A program made the position numbers and the translations under genes. Below are positions 35,854 through 44,732 of a DNA stretch of 64,000 nucleotides, one piece after another. The first letter of the stretch is position 1; every line of letters starts with the position of its first letter. Source of the DNA: Nostoc sp. FACHB-280 (GTDB lineage: Bacteria; Cyanobacteriota; Cyanobacteriia; Cyanobacteriales; Nostocaceae); assembly GCF_014697615.1 (NCBI RefSeq), contig NZ_JACJSD010000024.1:36024-100023 (forward strand). Reading direction: 5' to 3'. A model generated the notes under the pieces. It did no database searches. It was not told the origin of the DNA and was given only the letters and a program-made list of their open reading frames with translations.

Positions 35854-36666
35854 CTAGCCGTTATTCGTAAAACCTGGATATAAAGTCATACCACCATCTA
35901 CAAACAGAGTTGTACCGTTAACATAATCAGAGTCATCTGAAGCTAACCAAACTGCGGCTTTGGCAATATCTTCTACTTCACCAACTCGTTTTGCTGGAAT
36001 CAGTTGTAATAACTTTGCTTCGGCTTGGGGGTTATCCCAAGCTGATTTATTGATAGGAGTTTTGATTGCACCAGGGGCAATGCTATTCACACGAATTTTA
36101 TGGGGTGCAAGTTCTTGGGCAATACTTTGCATCATCATATTAATACCGCCTTTACTAGCCGCATAGTTAACATGACCGCCCCAAGGAATTACCTGATGCA
36201 CTGAACTCATACAAATAATCTTACCTGCGGCGGATGAAATCTGCGGTTGCACTCCTCGACGCAAGAATTCTTTAGCAGCTTCTCTAGCGCACAAAAATTG
36301 TCCTGTTAAGTTAACTCCAATGACCGTATTCCATTGATCGAGAGTCATATCGATCAATGGTGAGTCTTTTTGCAGCCCTGCATTGTTTACTAAGATGTCA
36401 ATGGTGCCAAATTTCTGGAGTGTTTGCTGAAACATTGCCTTAACTTGGTCTTCTTTACTGACATCAGCTTGAATGGCAAAAGCTTCACCATTATTTGCTC
36501 TAATATCATCAACTATTTTTTTAGCTTCTTCAGTTTCAGAATGATAGTTAATAGCTACTGCCGCACCTGACAAAGCCAAATAACGAGCTATAGCTTCACC
36601 AATGCCAGAACTAGCACCAGTGACAATTGCTTTTTGACCTTTGAGCAGGTAAGGGGAATAGCTCAT
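35854..36666 (-). CDS. SDR-family oxidoreductase, glucose 1-dehydrogenase-like
   Basis: 270 residues. The NAD(P) motif TGASSGIG (16-23), NNAG (94-97), and the catalytic Ser154, Tyr168-x3-Lys172 are intact. The order of motifs and the end (NGTTLFVDGGMTLYPGF) resemble Bacillus-type glucose 1-dehydrogenase, which makes gluconolactone. The annotation is only by likeness; SDRs of similar look act on many alcohols. A lactonase (SMP-30) at 45299 would fit a gluconate route. The gene is separated from the debranching gene by a terminator hairpin. Confidence 0.85.
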   Translation of the reverse strand: MSYSPYLLKGQKAIVTGASSGIGEAIARYLALSGAAVAINYHSETEEAKKIVDDIRANNGEAFAIQADVSKEDQVKAMFQQTLQKFGTIDILVNNAGLQKDSPLIDMTLDQWNTVIGVNLTGQFLCAREAAKEFLRRGVQPQISSAAGKIICMSSVHQVIPWGGHVNYAASKGGINMMMQSIAQELAPHKIRVNSIAPGAIKTPINKSAWDNPQAEAKLLQLIPAKRVGEVEDIAKAAVWLASDDSDYVNGTTLFVDGGMTLYPGFTNNG

Positions 36667-37188
36667 AATTTTTCCTTTAAAAAATATAATGCTGTAACTA
36701 ATGCTAAAAAATATGCTTTGTCTGATTTTTTATTGAGAATTATTTATACAATTCAAAGTGTAATTTGGAGATGATTTATCAAGTAAATCTGAAGTGGGGT
36801 GTGTTAGGCGATCGCATCTAGTTTTTGTGATTAATGAGCTACAAAATATGCGCTTAACACATCCTATGATAAATTTGATTTTTATCTGACGATTCTGGCA
36901 TTACTTTAGAATTTTGTAGCCAGAATTACCTCCAGCTAGTGGAGGAATTAAGAGTTATTTCTAAAGGTTGAGAAAAATTTCATTAGATTTTCATAATTAT
37001 CTGCTACGTGTGCAAGATAAAAATCAATAAATTATTTTTTGAGAAATCACTCTAACGATAGTATTCATGGTTCTATTTCGTTGGTAAGAGTTAAGAAGAC
37101 TTTTGTGGAGAGTAATTTTACAGTTGAAACACAATTATGAACTGTATTTTTTTATATTACAATTTCCAGCGATCGCCAGGAGCAAGCG
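36667..37188. other. Divergent promoter region before the oxidase operon
   Basis: 522 bp between the SDR (minus) and the DUF2231 gene (plus). An imperfect inverted repeat joins about 36797-36810 to 36850-36864 (GGGTGTGTTAGGCG / GCGCTTAACACATCC). At 36977-36994, ATTTCATTAGATTTTCAT repeats TTTCAT with 11-bp phase, like the array at 25651. AGGAG lies before the start codon at 37189. No ORF or RNA gene. Confidence 0.55.
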
Positions 37189-37683
37189 ATGTTCTCTCTG
37201 CCTCTGAATAGCGAAAATCTCCCATATCCTGACCCCATCCACCCAATTGTTGTCCATTTCGTGATTGCAATGGTGTTTTTCTCATTCATTTGCGATGTGC
37301 TGGGTTATTTTACCCACAATATACGTTTGTTTGAGGTTGCTTTTTGGAATATGTTTGTGGCTGCGATCGCAATTTTTGTTGCCATAATTTTTGGACAGTT
37401 TGAAGCGGGTCTGGCGCAAGTATATCCAGCAGTTGAGTCTACACTGAATTTTCACACTGTTATGGGTTGGTCACTAGGGGCGATTTTGTCCATAATTGCA
37501 GCTTGGCGGTTTGTCATCCGCGATCGCAACCCCCTCAAAGTACCGCCTGCTTATCTGGGTGCAGCAACGTTTTTAGTCTGTCTAGTTTTCTTGCAAGTAT
37601 ATCTAGGCAGTAAACTATTTTGGGTTTATGGTTTGCACGTTGAACCTGTCGTAGAAGCTATGAAGCAGGGAGTTTCCCCATGA
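37189..37683 (+). CDS. DUF2231 membrane protein, first of pair
   Basis: 164 residues with four membrane segments. It has the DUF2231 opening HPIVVHFVIAMVFFSF, then NFHTVMGW and LHVEP; these histidines at membrane ends could be haem b ligands, as suggested for related small membrane proteins, but this is only a guess. A good AGGAG site precedes the ATG. Its stop overlaps the next DUF2231 start by four bases. It opens an operon that ends in a terminal oxidase, so a role in electron entry or assembly is likely. Confidence 0.85.
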   Translation: MFSLPLNSENLPYPDPIHPIVVHFVIAMVFFSFICDVLGYFTHNIRLFEVAFWNMFVAAIAIFVAIIFGQFEAGLAQVYPAVESTLNFHTVMGWSLGAILSIIAAWRFVIRDRNPLKVPPAYLGAATFLVCLVFLQVYLGSKLFWVYGLHVEPVVEAMKQGVSP

Positions 37684-38285
37684 ACTCGCTCCTCATTGAC
37701 TCTTTAGGATTGCGTTTAGGTGCTAATGGATTACCCTACGAAATTCCTATGCACCCAAACCTCGTACATATAACATTAGGCTTATTCATTATTGCTATCT
37801 TGTTTGATATAGCAGGCTCTATTTTTCCGATAGAAAGACCCATCTTCAAATTTTTGGGTCTTCCAGCCATTCGTGCTGGCTTTTTTGATGTTGGCTGGTA
37901 CAATCTTTTAGGCGCATCAATTATCACCTTTTTTACTGTTGGATTTGGTTTTTTTGAACTACTACTAGCAAACCCACCCATAAATCAAAAAAGTGATTGG
38001 GGATTAACAGCCTCTTGGACAATGCTTTTACATGGTTTGGGTGGTGTTGTATTGTTAGGAATGATTGTGGCAATGACTGTCTGGCGAGGCTTGCAACGCT
38101 ATCATTGGCGCAAAGATGATTCCAGACAAGTGCAATGGGGTTACTTGTTAGTAGGACTGGCAATGCTAGGTATTTTGTATGTCCACGGCACTTTAGGCGG
38201 GCAATTAGGATCAGAATTTGGGGTTCACATTACTGCTGCGAAATTACTCCAAGAAGGCGCAAACCCAAATTTACTACCCAAATAA
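37680..38285 (+). CDS. DUF2231 membrane protein, second of pair
   Basis: 201 residues, four or five membrane segments. It has MHPNLVHITLGLFIIAILFD, LLHGLGGVVLLGM and HGTLGGQLGSEFGVHIT, with conserved histidines matching those of the first DUF2231 protein. It overlaps that gene by four bases (ATGA), so translation is coupled. The gap to the oxidase subunit II gene is 111 bp and contains a hairpin at 38314-38341. Confidence 0.85.
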   Translation: MNSLLIDSLGLRLGANGLPYEIPMHPNLVHITLGLFIIAILFDIAGSIFPIERPIFKFLGLPAIRAGFFDVGWYNLLGASIITFFTVGFGFFELLLANPPINQKSDWGLTASWTMLLHGLGGVVLLGMIVAMTVWRGLQRYHWRKDDSRQVQWGYLLVGLAMLGILYVHGTLGGQLGSEFGVHITAAKLLQEGANPNLLPK

Positions 38286-38313
38286 GCATATAAGAAAGCA
38301 CATTGAGGCCGCA

Positions 38314-38341
38314 ATGGAGAGTTTTTCAATCTTCTCTCCAT
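38314..38341 (+). terminator. Hairpin between DUF2231 and oxidase genes
   Basis: ATGGAGAG (38314-38321) pairs with CTCTCCAT (38334-38341) around a T-rich loop. As it lies within the presumed operon it may partly attenuate the transcript or shield mRNA ends; a full stop is less likely as there is no T tract after it. Confidence 0.35.
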
Positions 38342-38396
38342 GAATATGGTGAAATTTAAATGACTGTTAGCTTAAACGAGCAATTATGCTGATTTT

Positions 38397-39341
38397 ATGT
38401 GGAGATTTTTAGAATATTTACTAATAGCTGGTTATATTGTAGTTTTGCTTGTTGTCAGTCATTGGATTGGAGATCAAGCTTATTCTTGGATGCCGGTTGA
38501 GGCTACAGCAGAAGCCCAAAAGGTAGATAGATTATTCAGTTTTTTAACTGCGATTGGGGCATTTATTATTCTTGGGCTTTTGGGGATGATGGTGTACTCA
38601 GTACTATTCTTTCGCGCTCCTAAAAATGACTACAGCGAAGGACACCCATCAAGAGGTGATTTAAGACTGGAATTTTTATGGACTGCGACTCCCACCTTGT
38701 TAGTTTTGTGGCTGGCTTTTCAAGGTTTCAACATTTATCAGCAATTAGATATTCTCGGTTTACAGCAAATTGTACATTTGCATACACCTCTAGAAGAACC
38801 AGTCTATGCTGCACTAAGTGCTGACCAACCTAAACCGGCGGCTGAAACTATTGATGTTTTTGTGAAGCAGTGGGATTGGTCTTTTCGCTATCCCAATAAT
38901 ATTACTAGTAATGAATTACACTTACCTGTCAATCTTCGGACTCGTCTGAATCTACATGCTAAAGACGTACTCCACAGTTTTTACGTCCCAGAGTTTCGCT
39001 TACAGCAGTATATTGTCCCTGGACGAGACATTGATATTGTCGTTACACCCACTCGGATAGGGGAATATCAGCTGAAAGATGCTTTGTTTAGTGGGACATA
39101 CTTTGCTTTGATGACAGCCAAGGTGCAGATTGAATCTCCAGAGCAATATAACCAGTGGCTAACCACCGCAGAAAACCAAACAATAGCCGCAGAAAATCAG
39201 GCGGTTGCCGAGTATAACCAACCACCAAAAACATTATTTAAGAGTAACTGGTACACTGTCGCACCTGAGCAGCCTGCGACGCTCCAAGGAGCCGCCCAAA
39301 GGGCTAACGTACAAAAAAGGAAAGTAAAGAATGACACATGA
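38397..39341 (+). CDS. ctaC: Alternative oxidase subunit II lacking the CuA site
   Basis: 314 residues. Two N-terminal membrane segments are followed by a cupredoxin-like domain. His193 (VLHSFYVPEF) is kept, but the stretch that should hold the CuA cysteines (about 224-240) reads EYQLKDALFSGTYFALM, with no cysteine. CuA-less subunit II is known from cyanobacterial ARTO-type oxidases, which are thought to take electrons from quinol rather than from cytochrome c. The C-terminal tail, from about residue 290, is encoded by a dispersed repeat (GACGCTCCAAGGAGCC). The gene overlaps ctaD by 11 bp. Confidence 0.88.
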   Translation: MWRFLEYLLIAGYIVVLLVVSHWIGDQAYSWMPVEATAEAQKVDRLFSFLTAIGAFIILGLLGMMVYSVLFFRAPKNDYSEGHPSRGDLRLEFLWTATPTLLVLWLAFQGFNIYQQLDILGLQQIVHLHTPLEEPVYAALSADQPKPAAETIDVFVKQWDWSFRYPNNITSNELHLPVNLRTRLNLHAKDVLHSFYVPEFRLQQYIVPGRDIDIVVTPTRIGEYQLKDALFSGTYFALMTAKVQIESPEQYNQWLTTAENQTIAAENQAVAEYNQPPKTLFKSNWYTVAPEQPATLQGAAQRANVQKRKVKNDT

Positions 39342-41016
39342 ATCTAGCGAAAACATCATCATCAATCGAGAAACATCCAACGAGTTGGAGAATAACTGGC
39401 GACAATACCTCAGCTTCAGCACCGACCATAAGGTAATCGGCGTTCAGTACATGGTGACGACTTTCATCTTCTTCTTGATTGGTGGACTGTTGGCAATGCT
39501 GATTCGTGCTGAACTGATTACGCCGCCATCAAATGTAGTTGACCGTCCCTTGTACAATGGTTTGTTTACCTTGCATGGGACAATCATGATTTTCTTGTGG
39601 ATTATCCCCTTCAATGCAGGTATCTCTAACTACCTAGTGCCGCTGATGTTGGGAGCGCGGGATATGGCGTTTCCTCTACTCAATGCCATCTCATTTTGGA
39701 TTATTCCCCCTAGTGGGATTTTATTAATATCTAGTTTCTTATTACCCAATGGAACAGCGCAATCTGGCTGGTGGTCTTATCCCCCTATTAGTTTGCAAAT
39801 TCCTCCTGGACAGCCAATTAATGGTGAATTTATTTGGATTATCAGTATAGTTCTCATCGGCATCTCTTCCATTATGGGTGCTGTTAACTTTGTCACCACT
39901 ATTTTTTGGATGCGTGCGCCAGGAATGACATTTTTCCGAATGCCTGTGTTTGTTTGGTCTGTTCTCAGCGCCCAGTTGTTGCAGCTAGTTAATTTGCCTT
40001 CTCTTACAGGTGCATTAATCTTACTTTTATTTGACCTCAGTTTTGGGACGCAATTCTTTAAACCCTTAGAAAATGGCGACCCAATTATTTACCAGCATTT
40101 ATTCTGGTTCTACTCTCACCCCGCAGTTTATATCATGGCGCTACCTGCTTTTGGTATTTTTGCGGAGGTTTTGCCTGCTTTTTCCCGTAATCCTTTATTT
40201 GGTTATCGCTCATTAGCTATTGCTTCTTTGGGCATCGCTGTAGTCAGCATCTTTGTGTGGGTGCATCACATGTTCACTAGTGCTACCCCTGGCTGGATGC
40301 GGATGTTATTTATGGTGACATCAATGTTGGTTGCTGTGCCTACTGGTGTCAAGGCATTTGGTTGGACGGCTACGATTTGGAAAAGCAAGCTGCACCTAGA
40401 AACACCAATGCTATTTGCGATGGGTGGTGCAGCTATGTTTCTACTTGGTGGTGTCACTGGGGTGATGTTGGCAGCCGTACCATTTGATATTCACGTCCAC
40501 AATACTTACTTTATAGTCGGACACTTCCACTACATTGTCTTTAATACCATTACAATGGCCATCTTTGCCGCCATTTACTTTTGGTTTCCCAAGATAACTG
40601 GACGGATGTACGCTGAAGGCTGGGGAAAAATACATTTTTGGTTAACTTTTATCGGTGCTAACCTGACTTTCTTCCCGATGTTACCACTTGGTTTGCAGGG
40701 AATGGTGCGGCGAATTTCTTCCTACGACCCACGCTATCAAGGATGGAATATTGTTGCTAGTCTAGGCGGATTTTTGTTGGGAGTATCTATACTGCCTTTT
40801 ATTGCCAATATGGTAGGTTCTTGTCTATATGGACAAAGAGCCAGTAACAATCCCTGGTTGGCTACAGGGCTGGAATGGCAAACAACTTCACCACCACCGC
40901 GAGATAACTTTGAAGAAATTCCAGTAGTCAAAAGACCACCTTATGATTATGGCGATCCCAAATATTCAGTGATTGAACCTGCTGATTATCATCAACAAGA
41001 AAATCATAGTAGGTGA
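39331..41016 (+). CDS. ctaD: Alternative oxidase subunit I (haem-copper)
   Basis: 561 residues with about 12 membrane segments. The haem and copper ligands are visible: LHGTIMIFLW (low-spin haem), HPAVYIMALPAFG (CuB His-Tyr region), VWVHHMFT (two CuB histidines) and HFHYIVF (haem a3/o3 ligands). It is the catalytic subunit that reduces oxygen to water. In cyanobacteria the ARTO-type enzymes sit in the cytoplasmic membrane or, in heterocysts, help to remove oxygen. The overlap with subunit II implies coupled translation. Confidence 0.93.
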   Translation: MTHESSENIIINRETSNELENNWRQYLSFSTDHKVIGVQYMVTTFIFFLIGGLLAMLIRAELITPPSNVVDRPLYNGLFTLHGTIMIFLWIIPFNAGISNYLVPLMLGARDMAFPLLNAISFWIIPPSGILLISSFLLPNGTAQSGWWSYPPISLQIPPGQPINGEFIWIISIVLIGISSIMGAVNFVTTIFWMRAPGMTFFRMPVFVWSVLSAQLLQLVNLPSLTGALILLLFDLSFGTQFFKPLENGDPIIYQHLFWFYSHPAVYIMALPAFGIFAEVLPAFSRNPLFGYRSLAIASLGIAVVSIFVWVHHMFTSATPGWMRMLFMVTSMLVAVPTGVKAFGWTATIWKSKLHLETPMLFAMGGAAMFLLGGVTGVMLAAVPFDIHVHNTYFIVGHFHYIVFNTITMAIFAAIYFWFPKITGRMYAEGWGKIHFWLTFIGANLTFFPMLPLGLQGMVRRISSYDPRYQGWNIVASLGGFLLGVSILPFIANMVGSCLYGQRASNNPWLATGLEWQTTSPPPRDNFEEIPVVKRPPYDYGDPKYSVIEPADYHQQENHSR

Positions 41017-41062
41017 TAGGTGATAGGTGATAGGTGGTAGGTTACAGGTTACAGGTTACAGG
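41009..41062. repeat. GTGATAG and GTTACAG heptamer array
   Basis: Three copies of GTGATAG followed by three copies of GTTACAG fill the gap between subunits I and III, starting at the stop codon of ctaD. A typical tandem heptamer repeat of Nostocales. Confidence 0.75.
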
Positions 41063-41146
41063 GTGAAGTTTTGTTATCTATCGATTTTGACTAATTAATT
41101 TCTACTCAGTACTCAGCACTCATTACTTTGCTATAAAAATCAGCCT

Positions 41147-41815
41147 ATGAATCGTGGTGTTATTCATGTAGATGAAAGTCCTGTTCCTTTAGAGAGGTGG
41201 CGGCGTTTTCTACCCAATTGGCTCAAGCGTTATTTGCCAATTCGTGGTGGACGTTCTGAAGACCATCACGGTAAAGCAATTTTTGGATTTACTGTATTTT
41301 TATTATCGGAAAGTATAGTTTTTTTGAGCTTTATTTTTACATACGTTGGTCTACGATTAACACATTTAGGAAATTGGCTACCGTCTGGTGTTTCGGGGCC
41401 AGAATTGTCTACTTTTGTCATTATTAATACGGTAGTTTTACTCTCCAGTAGCTTTGTAATTCAACCAGCAGAAAATTCACTCAAGCAGAATCATATCAAG
41501 AAATTTCGTTGGCTATGGTTGATCACAATTTGTATGGGCAGTTATTTCTTAATTGGTCAAGGAATTGAGTGGAGCAAACTTGATTTTGGCTTAAGTACAG
41601 GACTAGTTGGTTCTACGTTTTATGTTTTAACAGGTTTTCATGGTCTACATGTTCTGACTGGTGTAATTCTTCAAATTACTATGCTGTTTCGTTCTTTCAT
41701 TCCAGGTAACTACGAAAAAGGTCACTTTGGGGTCAGTGCTGCTACTTTGTTTTGGCACTTTGTTGATATTATTTGGGTTTTTCTGTTCTCACTTCTCTAT
41801 CTTTGGCAGGCGTAA
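41147..41815 (+). CDS. ctaE: Alternative oxidase subunit III
   Basis: 222 residues with five to six membrane segments. It has the subunit III pattern: HHGKAIFGFTVFLLSES, LTGFHGLHVLTGVILQ and the terminal WHFVDIIWVFLFSLLYLW. It completes the haem-copper oxidase and is on the same transcript as ctaC and ctaD, about 130 bp after ctaD across the heptamer array. Confidence 0.92.
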   Translation: MNRGVIHVDESPVPLERWRRFLPNWLKRYLPIRGGRSEDHHGKAIFGFTVFLLSESIVFLSFIFTYVGLRLTHLGNWLPSGVSGPELSTFVIINTVVLLSSSFVIQPAENSLKQNHIKKFRWLWLITICMGSYFLIGQGIEWSKLDFGLSTGLVGSTFYVLTGFHGLHVLTGVILQITMLFRSFIPGNYEKGHFGVSAATLFWHFVDIIWVFLFSLLYLWQA

Positions 41816-41847
41816 AACTTTAACTATGATTGAAGGCAATATCATTT

Positions 41848-42819
41848 ATGAATACTTTTAGTCATACTCATACAGTCCAAGGGCAAAAAATTAGAGCTAT
41901 TGGCTTAACGGTAGTAAATTGCGATCGCTCTTTAAATTTTTACACGCAAGCCCTGGGTTTTGAACTTATTTCTGACATGATTGTTGCAGGTAAAGATTAC
42001 AGCGACTTAGAAGGTGTCATTGATGCAGAAATTCGCATTGTAACTTTACGTTTAGGTGATGAAATCATTGAGTTGATGGAATATATCAACATTGACTCTC
42101 AACCTATTCCCCCAGATTCTCAAAGTAATGACTTGTGGTTTCAACATCTAGCAATTGTGGTGAGTGATATGGATAGGGCTTATGCACATATAAGTTCATT
42201 TCCAATTCAACCGATATCATCTGCACCACAAACAATACCAGCCGATAATCAAGCCTCTGGTGGTGTTCGCGCTTTCAAGTTTAAAGACCCTGACGGACAT
42301 GATTTAGAGTTAATTTGGTTTCCGCCTGATAAGGGACAAGATAAATGGCATCAAAACACAAACCGCTTATTTTTGGGAATTGACCATAGTGCGATCGCAA
42401 TTTCCAATACTGAACAAAGTCTACACTTTTACCGCGACCTTTTAGGAATGCAAGTTGATAGCCACAGCCTCAACTGGCGTGCAACTCAAGCGCGTATGGA
42501 TAATTTACCAGGGGACGAAGTCCAAATTACCGCACTGCGACCAACTCAAGGTGGTGTAGGAATTGAACTGCTAGATTATATTTTGCCGGGTAAAGGTCGT
42601 CCTATACCGAGTGACTGGAAAAGTTGCGATATTGCGAACGTGCAGATTCAGCTTGTTGTGAATAATCTTGAGTTGTTAGTTGATAAGTTACGGCGTAATC
42701 AAGTGCAACTTATATCACCAGGAGTTGTAAAATTTACAAATAACTTATTTCCTTACCAGCAGGGTTGTTTAGTTAAAGATCCTGATGCACACGCAATATT
42801 GTTAATTACAAAATCATAA
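41848..42819 (+). CDS. Double VOC (glyoxalase-type) protein
   Basis: About 323 residues from the ATG at 41848; a TTG at 41830 is less likely. Two vicinal-oxygen-chelate domains are fused: the first starts IRAIGLTVVNCDRSLNFYTQ and the second IDHSAIAISNTEQSLHFYRD. Each has the FKDPDGHDLELIW or VKDPDAHAILL type ending. His and Glu residues that bind metal in glyoxalases and dioxygenases are in place. The substrate is unknown. It follows ctaE by 32 bp on the same strand and may be part of the operon. Confidence 0.85.
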   Translation: MNTFSHTHTVQGQKIRAIGLTVVNCDRSLNFYTQALGFELISDMIVAGKDYSDLEGVIDAEIRIVTLRLGDEIIELMEYINIDSQPIPPDSQSNDLWFQHLAIVVSDMDRAYAHISSFPIQPISSAPQTIPADNQASGGVRAFKFKDPDGHDLELIWFPPDKGQDKWHQNTNRLFLGIDHSAIAISNTEQSLHFYRDLLGMQVDSHSLNWRATQARMDNLPGDEVQITALRPTQGGVGIELLDYILPGKGRPIPSDWKSCDIANVQIQLVVNNLELLVDKLRRNQVQLISPGVVKFTNNLFPYQQGCLVKDPDAHAILLITKS

Positions 42820-43015
42820 CATCCAAAATAATACAACTGTAATTATTTGTGCCTTTGAGTATTGTGAGTAAAGCGTCTCTTGTTTTTCAAGTAGAGCATC
42901 AATGATAGCTTCTATACTCTGAGTGTGAAGTATAAGGCGAGCTTCGTATGAAATAAAAGATTAACGCATATTTAATGAACTCAAGCAAGCAACTTGAGAA
43001 CAATCTTAACTTCGC

Positions 43016-43285
43016 CTACAACTGATATAACAATTTGTCATAATCTGCGTGTGAACCAATCCAAAACCACACAATCAAATCTCCGTCACGTTGTCCGACT
43101 GCTCGATAATTCTTGCTGACACGAGCAGAGTAAATAGGTAATTCCTGATGCACCTGTTTAAAACGAAGACTTGGATGCCAAGGATATTGCTTAAACTGAC
43201 AATAAGCCTCGCGTGCTTGTTCTTGAACTTCTTGGGGCAAATCGGCAAAAGCTTTACGGAACTTAACTGTTGTCCTTGATTTCAA
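43016..43285 (-). CDS. RelE/ParE-family toxin
   Basis: 89 residues. FRKAFADLPQEVQEQAREAY, the SLRFKQVHQ middle and the SKNYRAVGQRDGDLIVWFWI core match RelE/ParE toxins of type II toxin-antitoxin systems. It begins with a TTG that overlaps the antitoxin stop by four bases (TTGA), so the toxin is translated after the antitoxin, and weakly. The target is mRNA on ribosomes or gyrase; which one cannot be seen here. Confidence 0.75.
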   Translation of the reverse strand: MKSRTTVKFRKAFADLPQEVQEQAREAYCQFKQYPWHPSLRFKQVHQELPIYSARVSKNYRAVGQRDGDLIVWFWIGSHADYDKLLYQL

Positions 43286-43500
43286 AGTGTTTCTGGATCT
43301 AGCGGTTGTGTTTTACCTGCTTGATATTCAGCCATTGCTTCTGCTGCAAGTTTAGCGAGTGCATCTTGAGATTGTTCAAAAGCTTGATCCCAAATGTTTT
43401 CATCTTCCAGTTCTTCAAGAATTAAGGACGCGATCGCATCCTGTTGTTTAGGAGGCAAAGTTTTGAGTTTAGCGATCGCTTTTTCGAGTAATTCGGTCAT
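43282..43500 (-). CDS. Antitoxin of the RelE/ParE pair
   Basis: 72 residues from the ATG at 43500; a longer frame to 43542 has a weak start. The helical opening TELLEKAIAKLKTLPPKQQDAIA and the following LILEELEDENIWDQAF is common among antitoxins that sit before RelE/ParE toxins in cyanobacteria. The C-terminus (AMAEYQAGKTQPLDPETL) would wrap the toxin. No classical DNA-binding motif is obvious. It overlaps the toxin start by four bases. Confidence 0.75.
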   Translation of the reverse strand: MTELLEKAIAKLKTLPPKQQDAIASLILEELEDENIWDQAFEQSQDALAKLAAEAMAEYQAGKTQPLDPETL

Positions 43501-43669
43501 CACGAATGCAATAAATAAGAGATATGTCCAATTATCTCTCATTAATTTGCCTATGATTTATTATCCCAGAATTTTATCGTACACAAACTACTACCTTTAG
43601 GAGGATGACCGACAGAGCAAAGATATCTACAAGTAACTATCTGTAACTATATTTATCTTCATATAGAAG

Positions 43670-44731
43670 ATGAGTGATGATCAAAAAATGGCAAATTTTA
43701 GAGATGGAGACAATGAATGTTCTCGCTTCACTCGTGGCGCACCTTTAGCTGTAATTCTTGCAGCCGGACTTTACATTTTATATCAACTTCTACCAGTATT
43801 AGAACTAATAGCTATTGCAGCATTAATTGCTTTAGTCTTACGTACCCTATTGCGCTTTTTGCAAAAGCTAGTTAAATCACAAGATGTTGCAGTTATTGTA
43901 TTAATTGGATTGATAATTGGCTTTGGTGTATTGCTGACTACTGTAGTTATCCCTAATGCTATATCTGAGGTTCAAAATCTATTAACTACACTGCCAGCTT
44001 ATCTTAATACATTGACAGGAGATGTTGAGCAACTACGCCATAAATTTCCCTTTATTCCTGATATCTCCCAATCACTAATACAATTACGGAACTTTATCAA
44101 CCAGTTACTAGGCGGAGTACCTATTTTTCTCGGTCAAGCCTTTAACTTTACTCTGGAATTAGTGGCGACAGTCATCTTAGCACTGTATATGGCTTACGAC
44201 CCCAAATCTTTAGTAAATGGCATTTTACGTTTAATTCCTCGCCGACACCACCAACGGTTTATACGAGTCCTCAAAGCTTGTCAAACCAGACTACGTGGTT
44301 GGATTTTCGGCACAGGAATTGCGATGATATTTCTTGGTGTAGGCGCTGCCTTGGGATTGTGGATTTTGCAGATTCCGTCAGCTTTTGCCTTCGGCATTAT
44401 TGCAGCCTTATTTGAAATTATTCCTTATTTTGGTTCTATTATTGGGACTTTTTTACCAGCCTTAGTAGCCTTAAGTATTTCACCAATAAAATTAGTATTT
44501 GTTCTCATACTATTTTTAGTTATGAATCAAATAGACGCTCATATTGTGCAACCATTGGTAATGGGGCAGCAAGTTAATATACATCCTGTGATGGTAATTG
44601 TGACGTTTCTGGTTATGGGGAAATTATTCGGATTTATTGGTGTATTACTTGCAGTTCCAGCCGCCGCTATTATTGTGACACTCATCGATGAGTTCGCTCT
44701 TAAGTCTGAAACGGAAGTACCTCCTACATAA
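43670..44731 (+). CDS. AI-2E family transporter (PerM/UPF0118)
   Basis: 353 residues with about eight membrane segments. The pattern (LVLRTLLRFLQKLVKS near the start, VATVILALYMAYDP, then FGIIAALFEIIPYFGSIIGTFLPA and NQIDAHIVQPLVMG) is that of the AI-2E/PerM permease family. Some members export autoinducer-2, others exchange sodium for protons; cyanobacterial ones are mostly uncharacterised. It converges with the DoxX gene with only one base between stops. Confidence 0.9.
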   Translation: MSDDQKMANFRDGDNECSRFTRGAPLAVILAAGLYILYQLLPVLELIAIAALIALVLRTLLRFLQKLVKSQDVAVIVLIGLIIGFGVLLTTVVIPNAISEVQNLLTTLPAYLNTLTGDVEQLRHKFPFIPDISQSLIQLRNFINQLLGGVPIFLGQAFNFTLELVATVILALYMAYDPKSLVNGILRLIPRRHHQRFIRVLKACQTRLRGWIFGTGIAMIFLGVGAALGLWILQIPSAFAFGIIAALFEIIPYFGSIIGTFLPALVALSISPIKLVFVLILFLVMNQIDAHIVQPLVMGQQVNIHPVMVIVTFLVMGKLFGFIGVLLAVPAAAIIVTLIDEFALKSETEVPPT

Positions 44732-44732
44732 A

